Origin: Streptomyces sp. GKU 895 | Lineage (GTDB): Bacteria > Actinomycetota > Actinomycetes > Streptomycetales > Streptomycetaceae | Direction: 5' to 3' | DNA length: 64,000 bases | NCBI GenBank assembly: GCA_002027195.1 | Contig: MWJO01000027.1 | Coordinates: 1-64,000, forward strand | Shown: one piece after another, positions 29,383 to 38,448 of the stretch | Position numbering within the stretch: position 1 is the stretch's first letter | Layout: every line of letters starts with the position of its first letter | Program-made: the position numbers and the translations under genes | Notes under the pieces: generated by a model | The model's input: the letters and a program-made list of their open reading frames with translations, nothing else | Database searches by the model: none | Told to the model about the DNA's origin: nothing

Positions 29383-30084
29383 ATGACTCAGACGGCCCAC
29401 ACCTCGGCCTCGCCGGGCAAGCAGATGCTCTCCGAGCAGGTCTACACACACCTGCGGGACGCGATCATGCGTGGCGACTACGCCCCCGGTGACGCCCTCA
29501 AGCCGCAGGATCTCGCCAAGGAACAGGGCGTGAGCCTGGCCGTCGTGCGCGAGGCGTTGGTGCGGGTGGTCGGCGAGGGCCTCGCGGACCGGCTGCCCAA
29601 CCGGGGCTTCGCCGTCCCGGCCCTCTCCGACCGTCGCTGGCAGGAGATCGCCGAAGCCCGCCGGACCGTAGAACCGGTGGTGCTGCGCATGTCCATCGAG
29701 CGCGGCGACGTCGACTGGGAGGCCCGCCTACGGGCCGCACACCACCGTCTGGCCCGCACCCCGGCGTACGTGCCGGAGGAGGGGGCCTATTACAGCAGCG
29801 CATGGTCCGAAGCCCACCGGGTCTTCCACCGCACCCTGCTGGAAGGGTGCGGCAATTCCGTGCTGCTGGAGACCTTCGACCGGATGTGGACCGCGAGCGA
29901 GCTCGCCCGCCGCTGGGCGGCGCTGCGCATCGGCGAGCAGGTGGGTGTCGACGAGCACCGCCGGCTGGAGGAGGCCGCGCTGGCCCGCGACGCCGACACC
30001 GCGGCCGAGGTGCTGGCCCAGCACCTCACGCAGACTCCGGCCGCACTCACCGGCCGTACCGCCGAACCCACGACGGAATCCTGA
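29383..30084 (+). CDS. GntR-family regulator, FadR subfamily (FCD domain)
   Basis: A 233-residue regulator. The N-terminal winged helix has HLRDAIMRGDYAPGDALKPQ and LAKEQGVSLAVVREALVRVV, typical of GntR proteins, and residues about 85-225 form an all-helical FCD effector domain (RRTVEPVVLRMSIERGDVDW, AHRVFHRTLLEGCGNSVLLE) with metal-ligand-like histidines. It binds small carboxylic acids in related proteins. It is divergent from the PEBP/DtxR genes and convergent with the MASE1 gene, from which it is separated by only 27 bases. Confidence 0.9.
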   Translation: MTQTAHTSASPGKQMLSEQVYTHLRDAIMRGDYAPGDALKPQDLAKEQGVSLAVVREALVRVVGEGLADRLPNRGFAVPALSDRRWQEIAEARRTVEPVVLRMSIERGDVDWEARLRAAHHRLARTPAYVPEEGAYYSSAWSEAHRVFHRTLLEGCGNSVLLETFDRMWTASELARRWAALRIGEQVGVDEHRRLEEAALARDADTAAEVLAQHLTQTPAALTGRTAEPTTES

Positions 30085-30111
30085 CGTGCCAGGCTCGGCC
30101 GCGGCCGCGGC

Positions 30112-31137
30112 TCAACCGCCTGTCTCCCCCTGACGGGGCCTGCCCTCGGGCTCACCGCCCGGCCGTGTCGCGCCGCCCGGTGGCGTGTTGCCCGCGGTCA
30201 GATGCTCGAGCACCTCGACCAGTTCCTGGCAGGCCCGTTCCACCGAGCGCCGGGTGTTGCGCTGCTCGGTGATCACGGCGGAGAGCAGCAGGGCGGTGAG
30301 GGCCATGGTGCCGTTGAACGCCTGCAGTTTGAGCATCACTTCGATGCGGTCGAGGCCTTCGAAAGGGCCGGCCCGCTCCGTGGCGGCGACGGTGGCCATG
30401 ACGGACGTGACGAGTGCGCAGAGCATGCTGCCGACCAGTTGGAAGCGCAGCGCCGTCCAGATCAGGAGCGGGTAGACGAGGAACAGCACACTGAGGCTGC
30501 TGTGCGTGACCAGCCATACGGAGCCGCACGTGATGAGGGCGAGCCCGGTGGCCTCCTGCCAGCGGGACAGATGGGGGGGCCAGCTGGCCCGGTGGAGCGC
30601 CAGCAGGAGCGGTGTGATGATCAGGACCCCCATCGCGTCACCCACCCACCACGCCAGCCACACCTCCCAGAGGCCGTGACCGTGGAGCCGGTCGGTGATC
30701 ACGAGCATGCCGACGCCCACCGTGGCGCTGATCAGCATGCCGGTCAGGGCCCCGAGGAACACCAGGGCCAGGCCGTCCCGGAACCGGCTGAGGTCGGTAC
30801 GGAAGCCCACCGCACGGAGCATGAGGCAGGCACAGACGGGCGCGGCCGTGTTGCCCGCCAGGTTGCCGAGCACCTCGGGTTGCAGCGAGGTGAGGTGCAT
30901 GATGACGAGCAGGGAACCGAGTGCGATGCCGGGCCAGACCCGCAGCCCGAAGATCAGCAGGGCGGCCACCGCGATACCGGTCGGCGGCCAGATGGGGGTG
31001 AACACCGCCCCTTCGACGGCCAGGTTGCGCAGGAGCCCGAGCCGTCCCGCGGCGTAGTAGCAGCCGGCGACGGCCAGCACCTGGAGGGCGACGACGCCGG
31101 TCCGGCGCAGATTCTCGGTACCCACCACACAAGCCAT
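30112..31137 (-). CDS. MASE1-domain integral membrane sensor without output domain
   Basis: A 341-residue protein that is almost entirely a MASE1 domain. Eight or so membrane helices are visible, with the hallmark FTPIWPPTGIAVAALLIFGL near residues 45-65 and WLAWWVGDAMGVLIITPLLL near 160-180. After the last helix only a short coiled segment (SVERACQELVEVLEHLTAG) and a Gly/Pro/Arg-rich tail remain; no kinase, cyclase or phosphatase is attached. It follows the PP2C phosphatase gene by 50 bases on the same strand, so the two may be a sensor and output split into separate proteins. Confidence 0.85.
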   Translation of the reverse strand: MACVVGTENLRRTGVVALQVLAVAGCYYAAGRLGLLRNLAVEGAVFTPIWPPTGIAVAALLIFGLRVWPGIALGSLLVIMHLTSLQPEVLGNLAGNTAAPVCACLMLRAVGFRTDLSRFRDGLALVFLGALTGMLISATVGVGMLVITDRLHGHGLWEVWLAWWVGDAMGVLIITPLLLALHRASWPPHLSRWQEATGLALITCGSVWLVTHSSLSVLFLVYPLLIWTALRFQLVGSMLCALVTSVMATVAATERAGPFEGLDRIEVMLKLQAFNGTMALTALLLSAVITEQRNTRRSVERACQELVEVLEHLTAGNTPPGGATRPGGEPEGRPRQGETGG

Positions 31138-31187
31138 CAGACACCGGCGCGGCCGTTCCGGCGACGTGGGAGCGGCGGCATACCGCC

Positions 31188-32018
31188 CTATAGCTGAGCT
31201 TCGGTTCCTTCGTGGCCGACGACCAGCACGGCGGCGTCGTCCTCGTGTCCCACCTGGTCGGCGCCCCGGATCACGGCGGTGGCGAGGGCGTGCGCGTCCA
31301 GGCCGGCCACGGCGGCGATGCCGGCGAGGCGCACGACCTGGTCCAGGCCTTGGTCGACCTCCATCGAGGGCCCCTCGACGACGCCGTCCGTGAGCAGGAC
31401 GAAGACGCCGCCCGTGGTGAGCCGGTACCGGGTCACGGGGTAGGTCATGCCGGCGCCCACTCCCAGCGGCGGACCGCCCTCGTCGCTGCCGATGCCGGAC
31501 TTGCCGTCCGCCGTCGCCCAGACGGAGGGGACATGGCCGGCGCGGGCGCTCTCGAGCGTCCCGGTGGTCGGGTCGAGGCGCAGGAAGGTGCAGGTGGCGA
31601 AGAGGTCGGCGCCGAGGGACAGGAGGAGATCGTTGGTCTGTGCGAGGAGTTCGCCGGGGTCGCTCGTCACGGAGGCGAGTGCGCGCAGGCAGACGCGTAC
31701 CTGTCCCATGAAGGCGGCGGCCTCGATGTTGTGGCCCTGTACGTCCCCGATGGACAGCCCTATCCGGCCGTCCGGCAGGTGAAAGGCGTCGTACCAGTCG
31801 CCGCCCACATTGAGGCCGTGGTGTGCCGGTACGTAGCGCACCGCGAGGTCGTAGCGGGGCACCGTGGGCATCTTCGCGGGCAGCATGCCGCGCTGCAGGG
31901 CGATGGCCAGCTCGACCTGGGACCGCTGCAGCTCCGCCTGCTCACGCGCCTGCGCGGTCAGCGAGCCGAGCCTGGCCAGCAGCTCGTCGCCGTCGTGCGC
32001 CGGGCCCTTGCGGGACAT
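31188..32018 (-). CDS. PP2C-type (SpoIIE-like) serine phosphatase
   Basis: A 276-residue protein consisting of a short N-terminal coiled coil (LTAQAREQAELQRSQVELAI) and a SpoIIE/RsbU-type PP2C domain. Metal-binding motifs are VGGDWYDAF, SIGDVQGHN and DDAAVLVV. Such enzymes dephosphorylate anti-anti-sigma factors and regulate alternative sigma factors. No GAF, PAS or kinase domain is attached. The coiled coil closely resembles the linker that follows sensor domains in multidomain phosphatases, supporting a partnership with the adjacent MASE1 protein. Confidence 0.9.
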   Translation of the reverse strand: MSRKGPAHDGDELLARLGSLTAQAREQAELQRSQVELAIALQRGMLPAKMPTVPRYDLAVRYVPAHHGLNVGGDWYDAFHLPDGRIGLSIGDVQGHNIEAAAFMGQVRVCLRALASVTSDPGELLAQTNDLLLSLGADLFATCTFLRLDPTTGTLESARAGHVPSVWATADGKSGIGSDEGGPPLGVGAGMTYPVTRYRLTTGGVFVLLTDGVVEGPSMEVDQGLDQVVRLAGIAAVAGLDAHALATAVIRGADQVGHEDDAAVLVVGHEGTEAQL

Positions 32019-32246
32019 GGACCGCTCCGAACGATCTGCACCGTTTTGAGGGTGCTCGACACAAAGGACTCGTACAAATTACTCATATTGGATGATAGCG
32101 GCGCTGTGGTGTGCCGGAGCGCGAGCAGGACTGCCCCTTCCGCCTCTCCCCTGAGCACTGGGGTGTCACCCCGGTGCGAGGGCGGCGGGGTTCGGGTTTC
32201 GTGGGCGCATGCCGGGTCAGCGCACCCACCCAAGAGAGGCCCGCCC

Positions 32247-32430
32247 ATGACAGTCCCGCATCCCGTGGTCTTCATCCACGGCCTTTGGCTGCACAGCACC
32301 TCCTGGCAACCCTGGATCGATCTGTTCCGGGCGGAGGGCTACGCACCCTCCGCACCCGGGTGGCCCGGCGACCCCGACACCGTCGAGGAAGCGCGGCAGA
32401 ACCCCGAGAGCCTTGCCGCCCGCCCGATGA
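32247..32430 (+). pseudogene. Truncated alpha/beta hydrolase (N-terminal fragment)
   Basis: The first roughly 60 codons read as an alpha/beta hydrolase N terminus: VPHPVVFIHGLWLHSTSWQP gives the HG oxyanion motif and FRAEGYAPSAPGWPGDPDT the next strand. Homology then stops abruptly and the frame continues as meaningless Arg/Pro-rich text. The nucleophile, acid and histidine are all missing. The 3' part appears to have been deleted, bringing the next reverse-strand gene close. Confidence 0.75.
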
Positions 32431-32543
32431 GCTCCACGTTCCCCCATCAGACCGGGCCGCCGGACCCGGTCTGTTCGACGGTCAGGGTACTGTGCCGCGT
32501 CCGACGATCTGAAGAACGGCCTGGGCCCCGACGGCCCCTGGTG

Positions 32544-33424
32544 TCAGGTGAGTCGGGGTGCCACCTCGGCTGCGACCCACTCCATGGCCTTCTCGACGTG
32601 TTCGGCCGCGATGGGCAGCCACAGGGTGCCGGCGGTGAGCCCTGCCTCGGCGAGCCGCCCGAGGTCGTCGGCGACACTCGCCGCGGTGGGCGCGGTGCCG
32701 CCGAGCGGCCGTCCCGGTGGCGCGATGACCGCGGGGACACCAGGAGGAGTGAGGAACAGCGCCGAAGCGAGCGTCAGCCGGTCGCGTTCTCCGCGCCGCC
32801 GAGGTCCCGCAGGCGGCGCCGTACGTCGGTGAGCTCCTCGGCGTCGGCACCTGTGCCGTACCAGGCGTCACCGAAACGCAGCGCCCGGCGCAGGGCGGCG
32901 TCGCTGTGTCCGCCGACCCACACCGGCGGACCGCCGGGGGTGACCGGGGGCACTCCCAACTGCGCTTGGCGCAGGGTCGTGAACGGTCCGTCGAAGTCCG
33001 CGGGGCGCTGGGCCCACAGGGCCTTGGCAGCGGCGAGGTGGTCGTCGGTACGCGCACCACGTTCACGGGCGGGTACACCCACGGCGGCGAATTCGTCGGG
33101 ATTCCAGCCGGTGCCGACGCCCAGCAGCAAGCGCCCTGCGGACACGACATCCAGCGTCGCCGCCTGGTTGGCGAGCACCACCGCCGGATAGAACGGCGCG
33201 ACGAGTACGGACGTCAGCAGCCGCAGGCGCGTCGTCGCCCCCGCCACGGCCGAGAGCAGAACGAGCGGATCCGTGTCGAGGCCGAAACCGCTGTCCAGCA
33301 GGCGGTTGCCGACCGCGACATGATCGAAGCCCAGGTCCTCCGCGTGGCGTGCGGCGCGGAGCACGGCGGCTCCGTCGTCGACCGGCCAGCGAGGCTGGAG
33401 GGAAACACCGAGGCGCAGGGGCAT
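32544..33424 (-). pseudogene. LLM-class (F420-type) oxidoreductase with one frameshift
   Basis: A TIM-barrel luciferase-family oxidoreductase of about 294 codons. The N-terminal frame has LRLGVSLQPRWPVDD, ATTRLRLLTSVLVAPFYPAV, GRLLLGVGTGWNPDEFAAVG and PPVWVGGHSDAALRRALRFG, resembling F420-dependent members. It stops early at GAENATG, but a second frame continues with DRLTLASALF and ends LTAGTLWLPIAAEHVEKAME before TGA at 32544. One base is missing near 32780. The substrate is unknown. It lies downstream of the GH62 gene but behind a terminator, so it is probably a separate unit. Confidence 0.8.
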
Positions 33425-33518
33425 GAGAGTGCCTTTCGACGGCGGTCCGACGGTGACATGGCGATCGGCGACCGCCCTGTCGTCAGACCCAACTCCGGCA
33501 TCGCCCCTCTTTCATCCC

Positions 33519-33547
33519 GAACCCCAGCCGGTGTACGGCTGGGGTTC
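33519..33547. terminator. Hairpin terminator downstream of GH62
   Basis: Perfect 12-bp arms GAACCCCAGCCG (33519-33530) and complement (33536-33547) with a GTGTA loop. It lies 30 bases after the reverse-strand GH62 stop and ahead of the LLM gene. Confidence 0.8.
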
Positions 33548-33578
33548 CGGAATGCGGCGGGTGCCGCGGATCAGGGGG

Positions 33579-35001
33579 TCAGCGCTGCAGGGTGAGCAGA
33601 CCCGGCCGGTACGGCAGCTTCTCGTAGGGGGTGCTGCTCGGGGTGTTGGGGTCCAGACCCTGGTAGAGGAACTGCAGGTTGCAGGGGTCGATGGTCATGG
33701 TCTGGTCGGGGTTGTTGCGGACCAGGTCACCGTGGCTGATGCTGTTCGTCCAGGTGGCACCGCTGTTGGCCTTGCCCGCGAAGGGGCTGGACTCGGTTGC
33801 GGCCTGGGCGGTCCACGGGCCGTTGAGGCTGGTGGCGGTGAAGGAGCGGAAGAAGCGGTCCTCGTTCACACCGCGCGCCTCGACGATCATGAGGTACTGG
33901 TTCTGGCCCTGGACTTTGTAGACCTGCGGCGCCTCGAAGAGGTTCTTGACCGTGTCGGTCATGACCGTGGTGTACGACGAGCCGAAGCTGCCGGGGAAGT
34001 TCCCGATCGGGATGGTCGACTTGAAGATGCCGCCGTTGTCGTTCGCGAAGAACAGGTACATGTTCTGGTCGTCGGCGATCACGGTCGGGTCGATCGGGCC
34101 GCCGCTGGGGAGGGTGCCGGTGAACAGCGCCTGCGGTGCGGACCAGCCGTTGGGGTTGGTGGGGTCGCTGGACGTGCGGTAGGTGAAGGGCCAGGCGGTG
34201 CCCCATCCCAGAGAGACCATCACCCAGACGTTCTTGGGCGCGAAGTAGAACACCTGGGGCGCCACGGCGGACGAGTTCATCGCGGTCTGTCCGGCCGACG
34301 CCATGTCCGACCAGTTGGTGAACGGGGCGAAGCCCATCGAGTGCCAGTTGCCGTCGGAGTAGGTCGCGTAGACGAGGTGCTTGCCGTTGTACGTGGTGGT
34401 GGTGAAGTCCTTCAGCGAGAGCCACCCGTTGGCCGGCTGCGCCAGCGGGCCGGTCGAGCTCCACCGGTACGTCGAGGGAAGAGCACACGAGTTGGACGCG
34501 GCGGACAGGCCGCTCCACTTCTGGCTGCTGCTGCCAGTGCAGTTCGAGAGCTGCACCGCCGTGCCGTTGGCCGTCGCCGCCCCCCGAGACGTCCAGGCAC
34601 AGTCCGGACTCCACGGCGACGATCGTGCCGTCGGTGTTCGCCCGCCACTGCTGGTTGGTGCCGCCGTTGCAGGACCAGATGACCGGCCGGGTCCCGGCTG
34701 TGGTGGCGTGGCCCGGGACGTCGAGGCACTTGTTGCCGTAGACGGTCAGCTGGTTGCTGTCCGTCAGCGTCCACTGCTGGTTGGTCCCGCCATGGCAGTC
34801 CCAGATCTGCACGTTCGTGCCGTCGGTCTGGGCGGCGCCCGGCACATCGAGACACCGGCCGGAGGCAACGCCTCGCACGGCGCTGGTGGTTGCGGCTTGA
34901 GCCGGGGTGGCGACGAGCATCGCCGCCAACGAGGCCATGACCGCAACGGGGACTGCGAACACCCCGAACAGCCGTCTGGGGCTGGAACCACGTCTGCGCA
35001 T
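33579..35001 (-). pseudogene. Secreted GH62 alpha-L-arabinofuranosidase with N-terminal CBM13, one frameshift
   Basis: About 473 codons when repaired. A Sec signal peptide ends ATPAQAATTS, then a ricin-type CBM13 with three QxW repeats (GGTNQQWTLTDS, GGTNQQWRANTD, SSSQKWSG), then the GH62 domain starting CALPSTYRWSSTGPLAQPAN and containing VYATYSDGNWHSMGFAPF and GPIDPTVIADDQNMYLFFAN. GH62 enzymes remove arabinofuranose from arabinoxylan and arabinan. A run of six C at 34580-34585 has one base too many: five would restore the frame (VSGAATANGTAVQL). Homopolymer-length error is the simplest explanation. ATG 35001 follows GAGGTCCCC. The gene is divergent from GH74. Confidence 0.87.
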
Positions 35002-35319
35002 GGGGACCTCATCATCCTCGAGTAGGTGGTTCGTTCGATATTACGAATGCGTGTCGGAATATCGAGCAGACTGGATCATGAGAGAACCCGCGGGTGCCGT
35101 CAATACTTCGCGCAGGATTCGCGACCCGGAACTTTTACGGGGCTTGCGCCGCGGAGGGGACGCCGCACAGGGGACGCCGCGGAGAGGCAGCAACGGAAAG
35201 AAAGTTCCCGGCTCGCGGCAACCCCTGACGTGGCCTGTGACAACAAGGGGGCGGATCCGGCCAGTTCCGGTGCCCGGTTCCGCTGACCTTGAGAACGGCC
35301 TGCAAGGAGAACACCCTTC
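35002..35319. other. Divergent intergenic region between GH62 and GH74
   Basis: No gene is visible in this region, which must hold both promoters. An inverted repeat TTCG-N6-CGAA lies at 35034-35047, and the reverse strand contains GACACGCATTCGTA, related to part of the shared promoter element found at 39606-39636. AAGGAG at about 35303-35308 is the GH74 ribosome site. Downstream of 35100 the sequence holds short G/C-rich repeats of no clear meaning. Confidence 0.45.
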
Positions 35320-37974
35320 ATGAACAACCCCACGAACGGCGGGCGCCGCGGTCGTCACCGCCGCCGCTGGACCGCGACCGGTCTGCTGCTCGGCGTGCCC
35401 GCCGTTCTCGTGCCGTACCTGCTCTACGCACAGGAGGACTCGCAGGCCGCGACGGTCGACGCCGACGCCTACTACCGGCTGGTCTCGGTGCGCAGCGGCA
35501 AGGTGCTGGACGTCAACGGGTACTCCACCGCCGACGGCACACGTATCCAGCAGTGGACCGACCAGAACACCGCCAACCAGCAGTGGCGGCTGAAGCCCAC
35601 CGGGGACGGCTACTACGAGCTGGTGAACCGCAACAGCGGCAAAGTGCTGGGCATAACCGACCAATCCACCGCTCAGAAGGCCGCCGCCGAGCAGCAGACC
35701 GACACGTCCGCGACCTCCCAGGAGTGGAAGATCGAGGAGGTGAGCGGTTCCGAAGCCGTCACCTTCGTCTCGCGCAGGAGCGGGCAGGTCCTGGACGTTT
35801 CCGGCGGCTCCACGGCCGAGGGCGCGGCCGTCATCCAGTATCCGGGCACGGGCGGCAGCAACCAGCAGTGGACGCTGGTGAAGGTGGCCGAGACCCAGGC
35901 CTCCGGGTCCGCCGGGGAGCAGACGGCGGCCGCGTCCGGGCCGTACGTGTGGAAGAACGCCCAGGTGGCGGGCGGCGGTTACGTCACCGGGCTGGTGTTC
36001 AACCCGAAGGAGAAGGGCCTGCTGTACGCGCGCACCGACATGGGTGGCGCCTACCGCTGGGACACCGGGGCCGAGCAGTGGATCCCGCTGACCGACTTCC
36101 TCGGCGAGAAGGACTGGAACCTGCTGGGCATCGACTCGCTGGCCACCGACCCCGTCGACTCCGACCGGCTCTACCTCGGCACAGGTACCTACACCAACGA
36201 GTGGGCGGGCAACGGGGCGATCCTGCGTTCCACCGACCGGGGCCGCACCTTCCAGCGCACCGATCTGCCGTTCAAGCTGGGCGGCAACGAACCCGGCCGC
36301 GGGGCGGGCGAGCGGCTGGTGATCGACCCCTCGGACCACTCCACCCTGCTGCTGGGCACCCGTAAGAACGGCCTGTGGCGCAGCACCGACTACGGGGTGA
36401 CCTGGCGTCAGGTGTCGTCGTTCCCCGTCAAGGACGGGGCGGGGAGCGGCGCGGGCATCTCCTTCGTGACGTACGGCCCGGCCGGCAGCAACACGGTCTA
36501 CGTCGGCGTCAACGACAAGTCCACGCCCCTGTACCGTTCGACCGATCGCGGCAGCAGCTGGCAGGCCGTCTCCGGGCAGCCCACCGGCCAGATGCCGCAG
36601 CACGGTGTGGTCACCGCTGACGGCTCGCTGTACCTGACCTACAGCAACAGCATCGGCCCCATGGACGCGACGGCGGGCTCGGTGTGGAAGTACACCCCGT
36701 CGGGGGGCGCGTGGAAGAACATCTCGCCCTCGCAGGGCAGTTACGGGTTCTCCGGTCTGGCCGTCGATCCGCAGAAGCCCTCCACGGTGATGGTCACCAC
36801 CCTCGACCGCTGGTGGCCGGAGGACGAGATCTACCGCACCACCGACGGCGGCGCGACCTGGAAGGCACTGGCCGACAAGTCGCAGCGCGATGCCTCCGGT
36901 GCTCCGTTCGTCGGCACGCACACGGGCCACTGGATGACCGCCCTGGCCATCGATCCCTTCAACTCCGGGCACGTGCTGTACGGCACCGGCAACGGCATCT
37001 GGCGCAGCAAGGACGCCAACGCCCCCGACAGCGGCGGCACCAGCCACTGGGCCGCCTCCGGGGCCCGCGGGCTGGAGGAGACCGCGCTGGCGGACGCGAT
37101 CGCTCCTCCCGGCGGCGCCACCGTCATCACCTCCATGGGGGACCAGGGCGGCTTCCGCCACGACTCCCTGACCGAGGTGCCCGGCGGACGAATGAAGAAC
37201 CCGCTGATGAGCAGCAGCACCGACATCGACTTCGCCCAGTCCAAGCCGTCGATGATGGTCCGTGTCGGCACCGGCGGCGACCAGGACGGCGCCTACTCCA
37301 CCGACGGCGGCAGCACCTGGACCGGCTTCACCGCCGAACCGGTCCCCAGCGCGAACATGGGCCATGTCGCCCTCTCGGCGGACGGTTCCACCATCGTCTG
37401 GGCCGAATCAGGCCAGGCCCCCTACCGCTCGACCGACAAGGGAGCGCACTGGTCGAAGGTCAGCGGCCTGGGCACCGACGCCGTCGTCGTCGCCGACCGC
37501 TCCTCGGCGGACACCTTCTACTCCCTGTCCGACGGCAAGCTCTACGCCAGCACCGACGGCGGCGCGACCTTCACCCCCCGCGCCACGGGCCTGCCCTCCG
37601 GGCGGCTCACCGCCGTCCCCGGCATCAACGGCGATTTGTGGCTCGCCGGCGGCGACAGGGGCCTGCTGCACTCCACCGACGGCGGCCGCACCTTCACCAC
37701 ACTCACCACGGTGAAGTCCGCCTCCGCCCTCGGCTTCGGCAAGGCCAAGCCGGGCACCGGCTACCAGGCCCTCTACCTGATCGGCACCGTCGACAAGGTC
37801 ACCGGAGTCTTCCGCTCCACCGACAAGGGCGCCACCTGGGTCCGCGTCAACGACGACGCCCACCAGTGGGGCGCCATCGGCAGCCTCGGCATCATCACCG
37901 GCGACCCCGACACCTACGGCCGTGTCTACATCGGCACCAACGGACGCGGCCTGCAGTACGGCGACCCGTCCTGA
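35320..37974 (+). CDS. Secreted GH74 xyloglucanase with N-terminal CBM13
   Basis: An 884-residue secreted enzyme. A signal/anchor segment (RRRWTATGLLLGVPAVLVPYL) is followed by a CBM13 ricin domain (residues about 45-185; RSGKVLDVNGYSTADGT, NQQWRLKPTGDGYYELVNRN) and a two-propeller GH74 domain with several sialidase-like repeats (STDRGRTFQRTDL, STDYGVTWRQV, STDGGATFTPR). Both catalytic-Asp neighbourhoods are present: YARTDMGGAYRWD and SMGDQGGFRHD. GH74 enzymes cut the beta-1,4-glucan backbone of xyloglucan. Placing the CBM13 before the catalytic domain is less common than CBM2 fusions. It is divergent from GH62 and heads the polysaccharide locus. Confidence 0.93.
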   Translation: MNNPTNGGRRGRHRRRWTATGLLLGVPAVLVPYLLYAQEDSQAATVDADAYYRLVSVRSGKVLDVNGYSTADGTRIQQWTDQNTANQQWRLKPTGDGYYELVNRNSGKVLGITDQSTAQKAAAEQQTDTSATSQEWKIEEVSGSEAVTFVSRRSGQVLDVSGGSTAEGAAVIQYPGTGGSNQQWTLVKVAETQASGSAGEQTAAASGPYVWKNAQVAGGGYVTGLVFNPKEKGLLYARTDMGGAYRWDTGAEQWIPLTDFLGEKDWNLLGIDSLATDPVDSDRLYLGTGTYTNEWAGNGAILRSTDRGRTFQRTDLPFKLGGNEPGRGAGERLVIDPSDHSTLLLGTRKNGLWRSTDYGVTWRQVSSFPVKDGAGSGAGISFVTYGPAGSNTVYVGVNDKSTPLYRSTDRGSSWQAVSGQPTGQMPQHGVVTADGSLYLTYSNSIGPMDATAGSVWKYTPSGGAWKNISPSQGSYGFSGLAVDPQKPSTVMVTTLDRWWPEDEIYRTTDGGATWKALADKSQRDASGAPFVGTHTGHWMTALAIDPFNSGHVLYGTGNGIWRSKDANAPDSGGTSHWAASGARGLEETALADAIAPPGGATVITSMGDQGGFRHDSLTEVPGGRMKNPLMSSSTDIDFAQSKPSMMVRVGTGGDQDGAYSTDGGSTWTGFTAEPVPSANMGHVALSADGSTIVWAESGQAPYRSTDKGAHWSKVSGLGTDAVVVADRSSADTFYSLSDGKLYASTDGGATFTPRATGLPSGRLTAVPGINGDLWLAGGDRGLLHSTDGGRTFTTLTTVKSASALGFGKAKPGTGYQALYLIGTVDKVTGVFRSTDKGATWVRVNDDAHQWGAIGSLGIITGDPDTYGRVYIGTNGRGLQYGDPS

Positions 37975-38068
37975 CCCCAGCACCCTAAGGCGGGGCCGCG
38001 GCCACAACCACCCGCGGCGCCCAGGTTGGACGTGCCCCTGACGTCGGTGGTGGCCGGCGTGGTCGTTC

Positions 38069-38347
38069 TCATGAGCCGGCCGCCGGGTGCAGCCGGACGC
38101 CCTGCACGTCACCGTCGACGGGGAGGACGATGCCGGGGACGGAGGCCGCGGCGGGGCTCGCCAGGGTCAGTCGCAGCACCGCCGCAGATACGGCAGAGCG
38201 GCCCGCCTGGTGCGTACCGTCCCGAGGACGTTGACGTCGAGGACGGGGTGTGGCGCGGACGCCTGCGTTGTTGACCAGGATGTCCAGGCCATCGAGCCGC
38301 TCGGCGGCCCCTCGACCCCTGTCGCGCCCCCGAGTCGCTGTCGGCAT
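38069..38347 (-). pseudogene. Internally deleted SDR remnant
   Basis: Readable pieces of an SDR are ERLDGLDILVNNAGV near the start and ASPAAASVPGIVLPVDGD near the end, but the N-terminal nucleotide motif and the YxxxK region are missing, and the middle is Arg/Pro-rich out-of-frame text. It appears to be a decayed dehydrogenase gene with an internal deletion. It lies directly downstream of the enolase-superfamily gene on the same strand and could once have acted on the same sugar acid. The surrounding 37975-38448 holds nothing else I can identify. Confidence 0.6.
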
Positions 38348-38448
38348 CAAGGCCGACCTCGGCGACGACACCTCGGTGCGGTCGGCCGTGGCGGAGCCAC
38401 CGTGGCGCCGTGTTCGGTCAGCATCCGGGACGGTGTGGATCGGGCTGG

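Noticed and set aside
30085..30111. CCGCGGCCGCGG palindrome between GntR and MASE1 genes
   Set aside because: It could be a short terminator but is a simple GC repeat with weak stem-loop geometry, so I did not list it.
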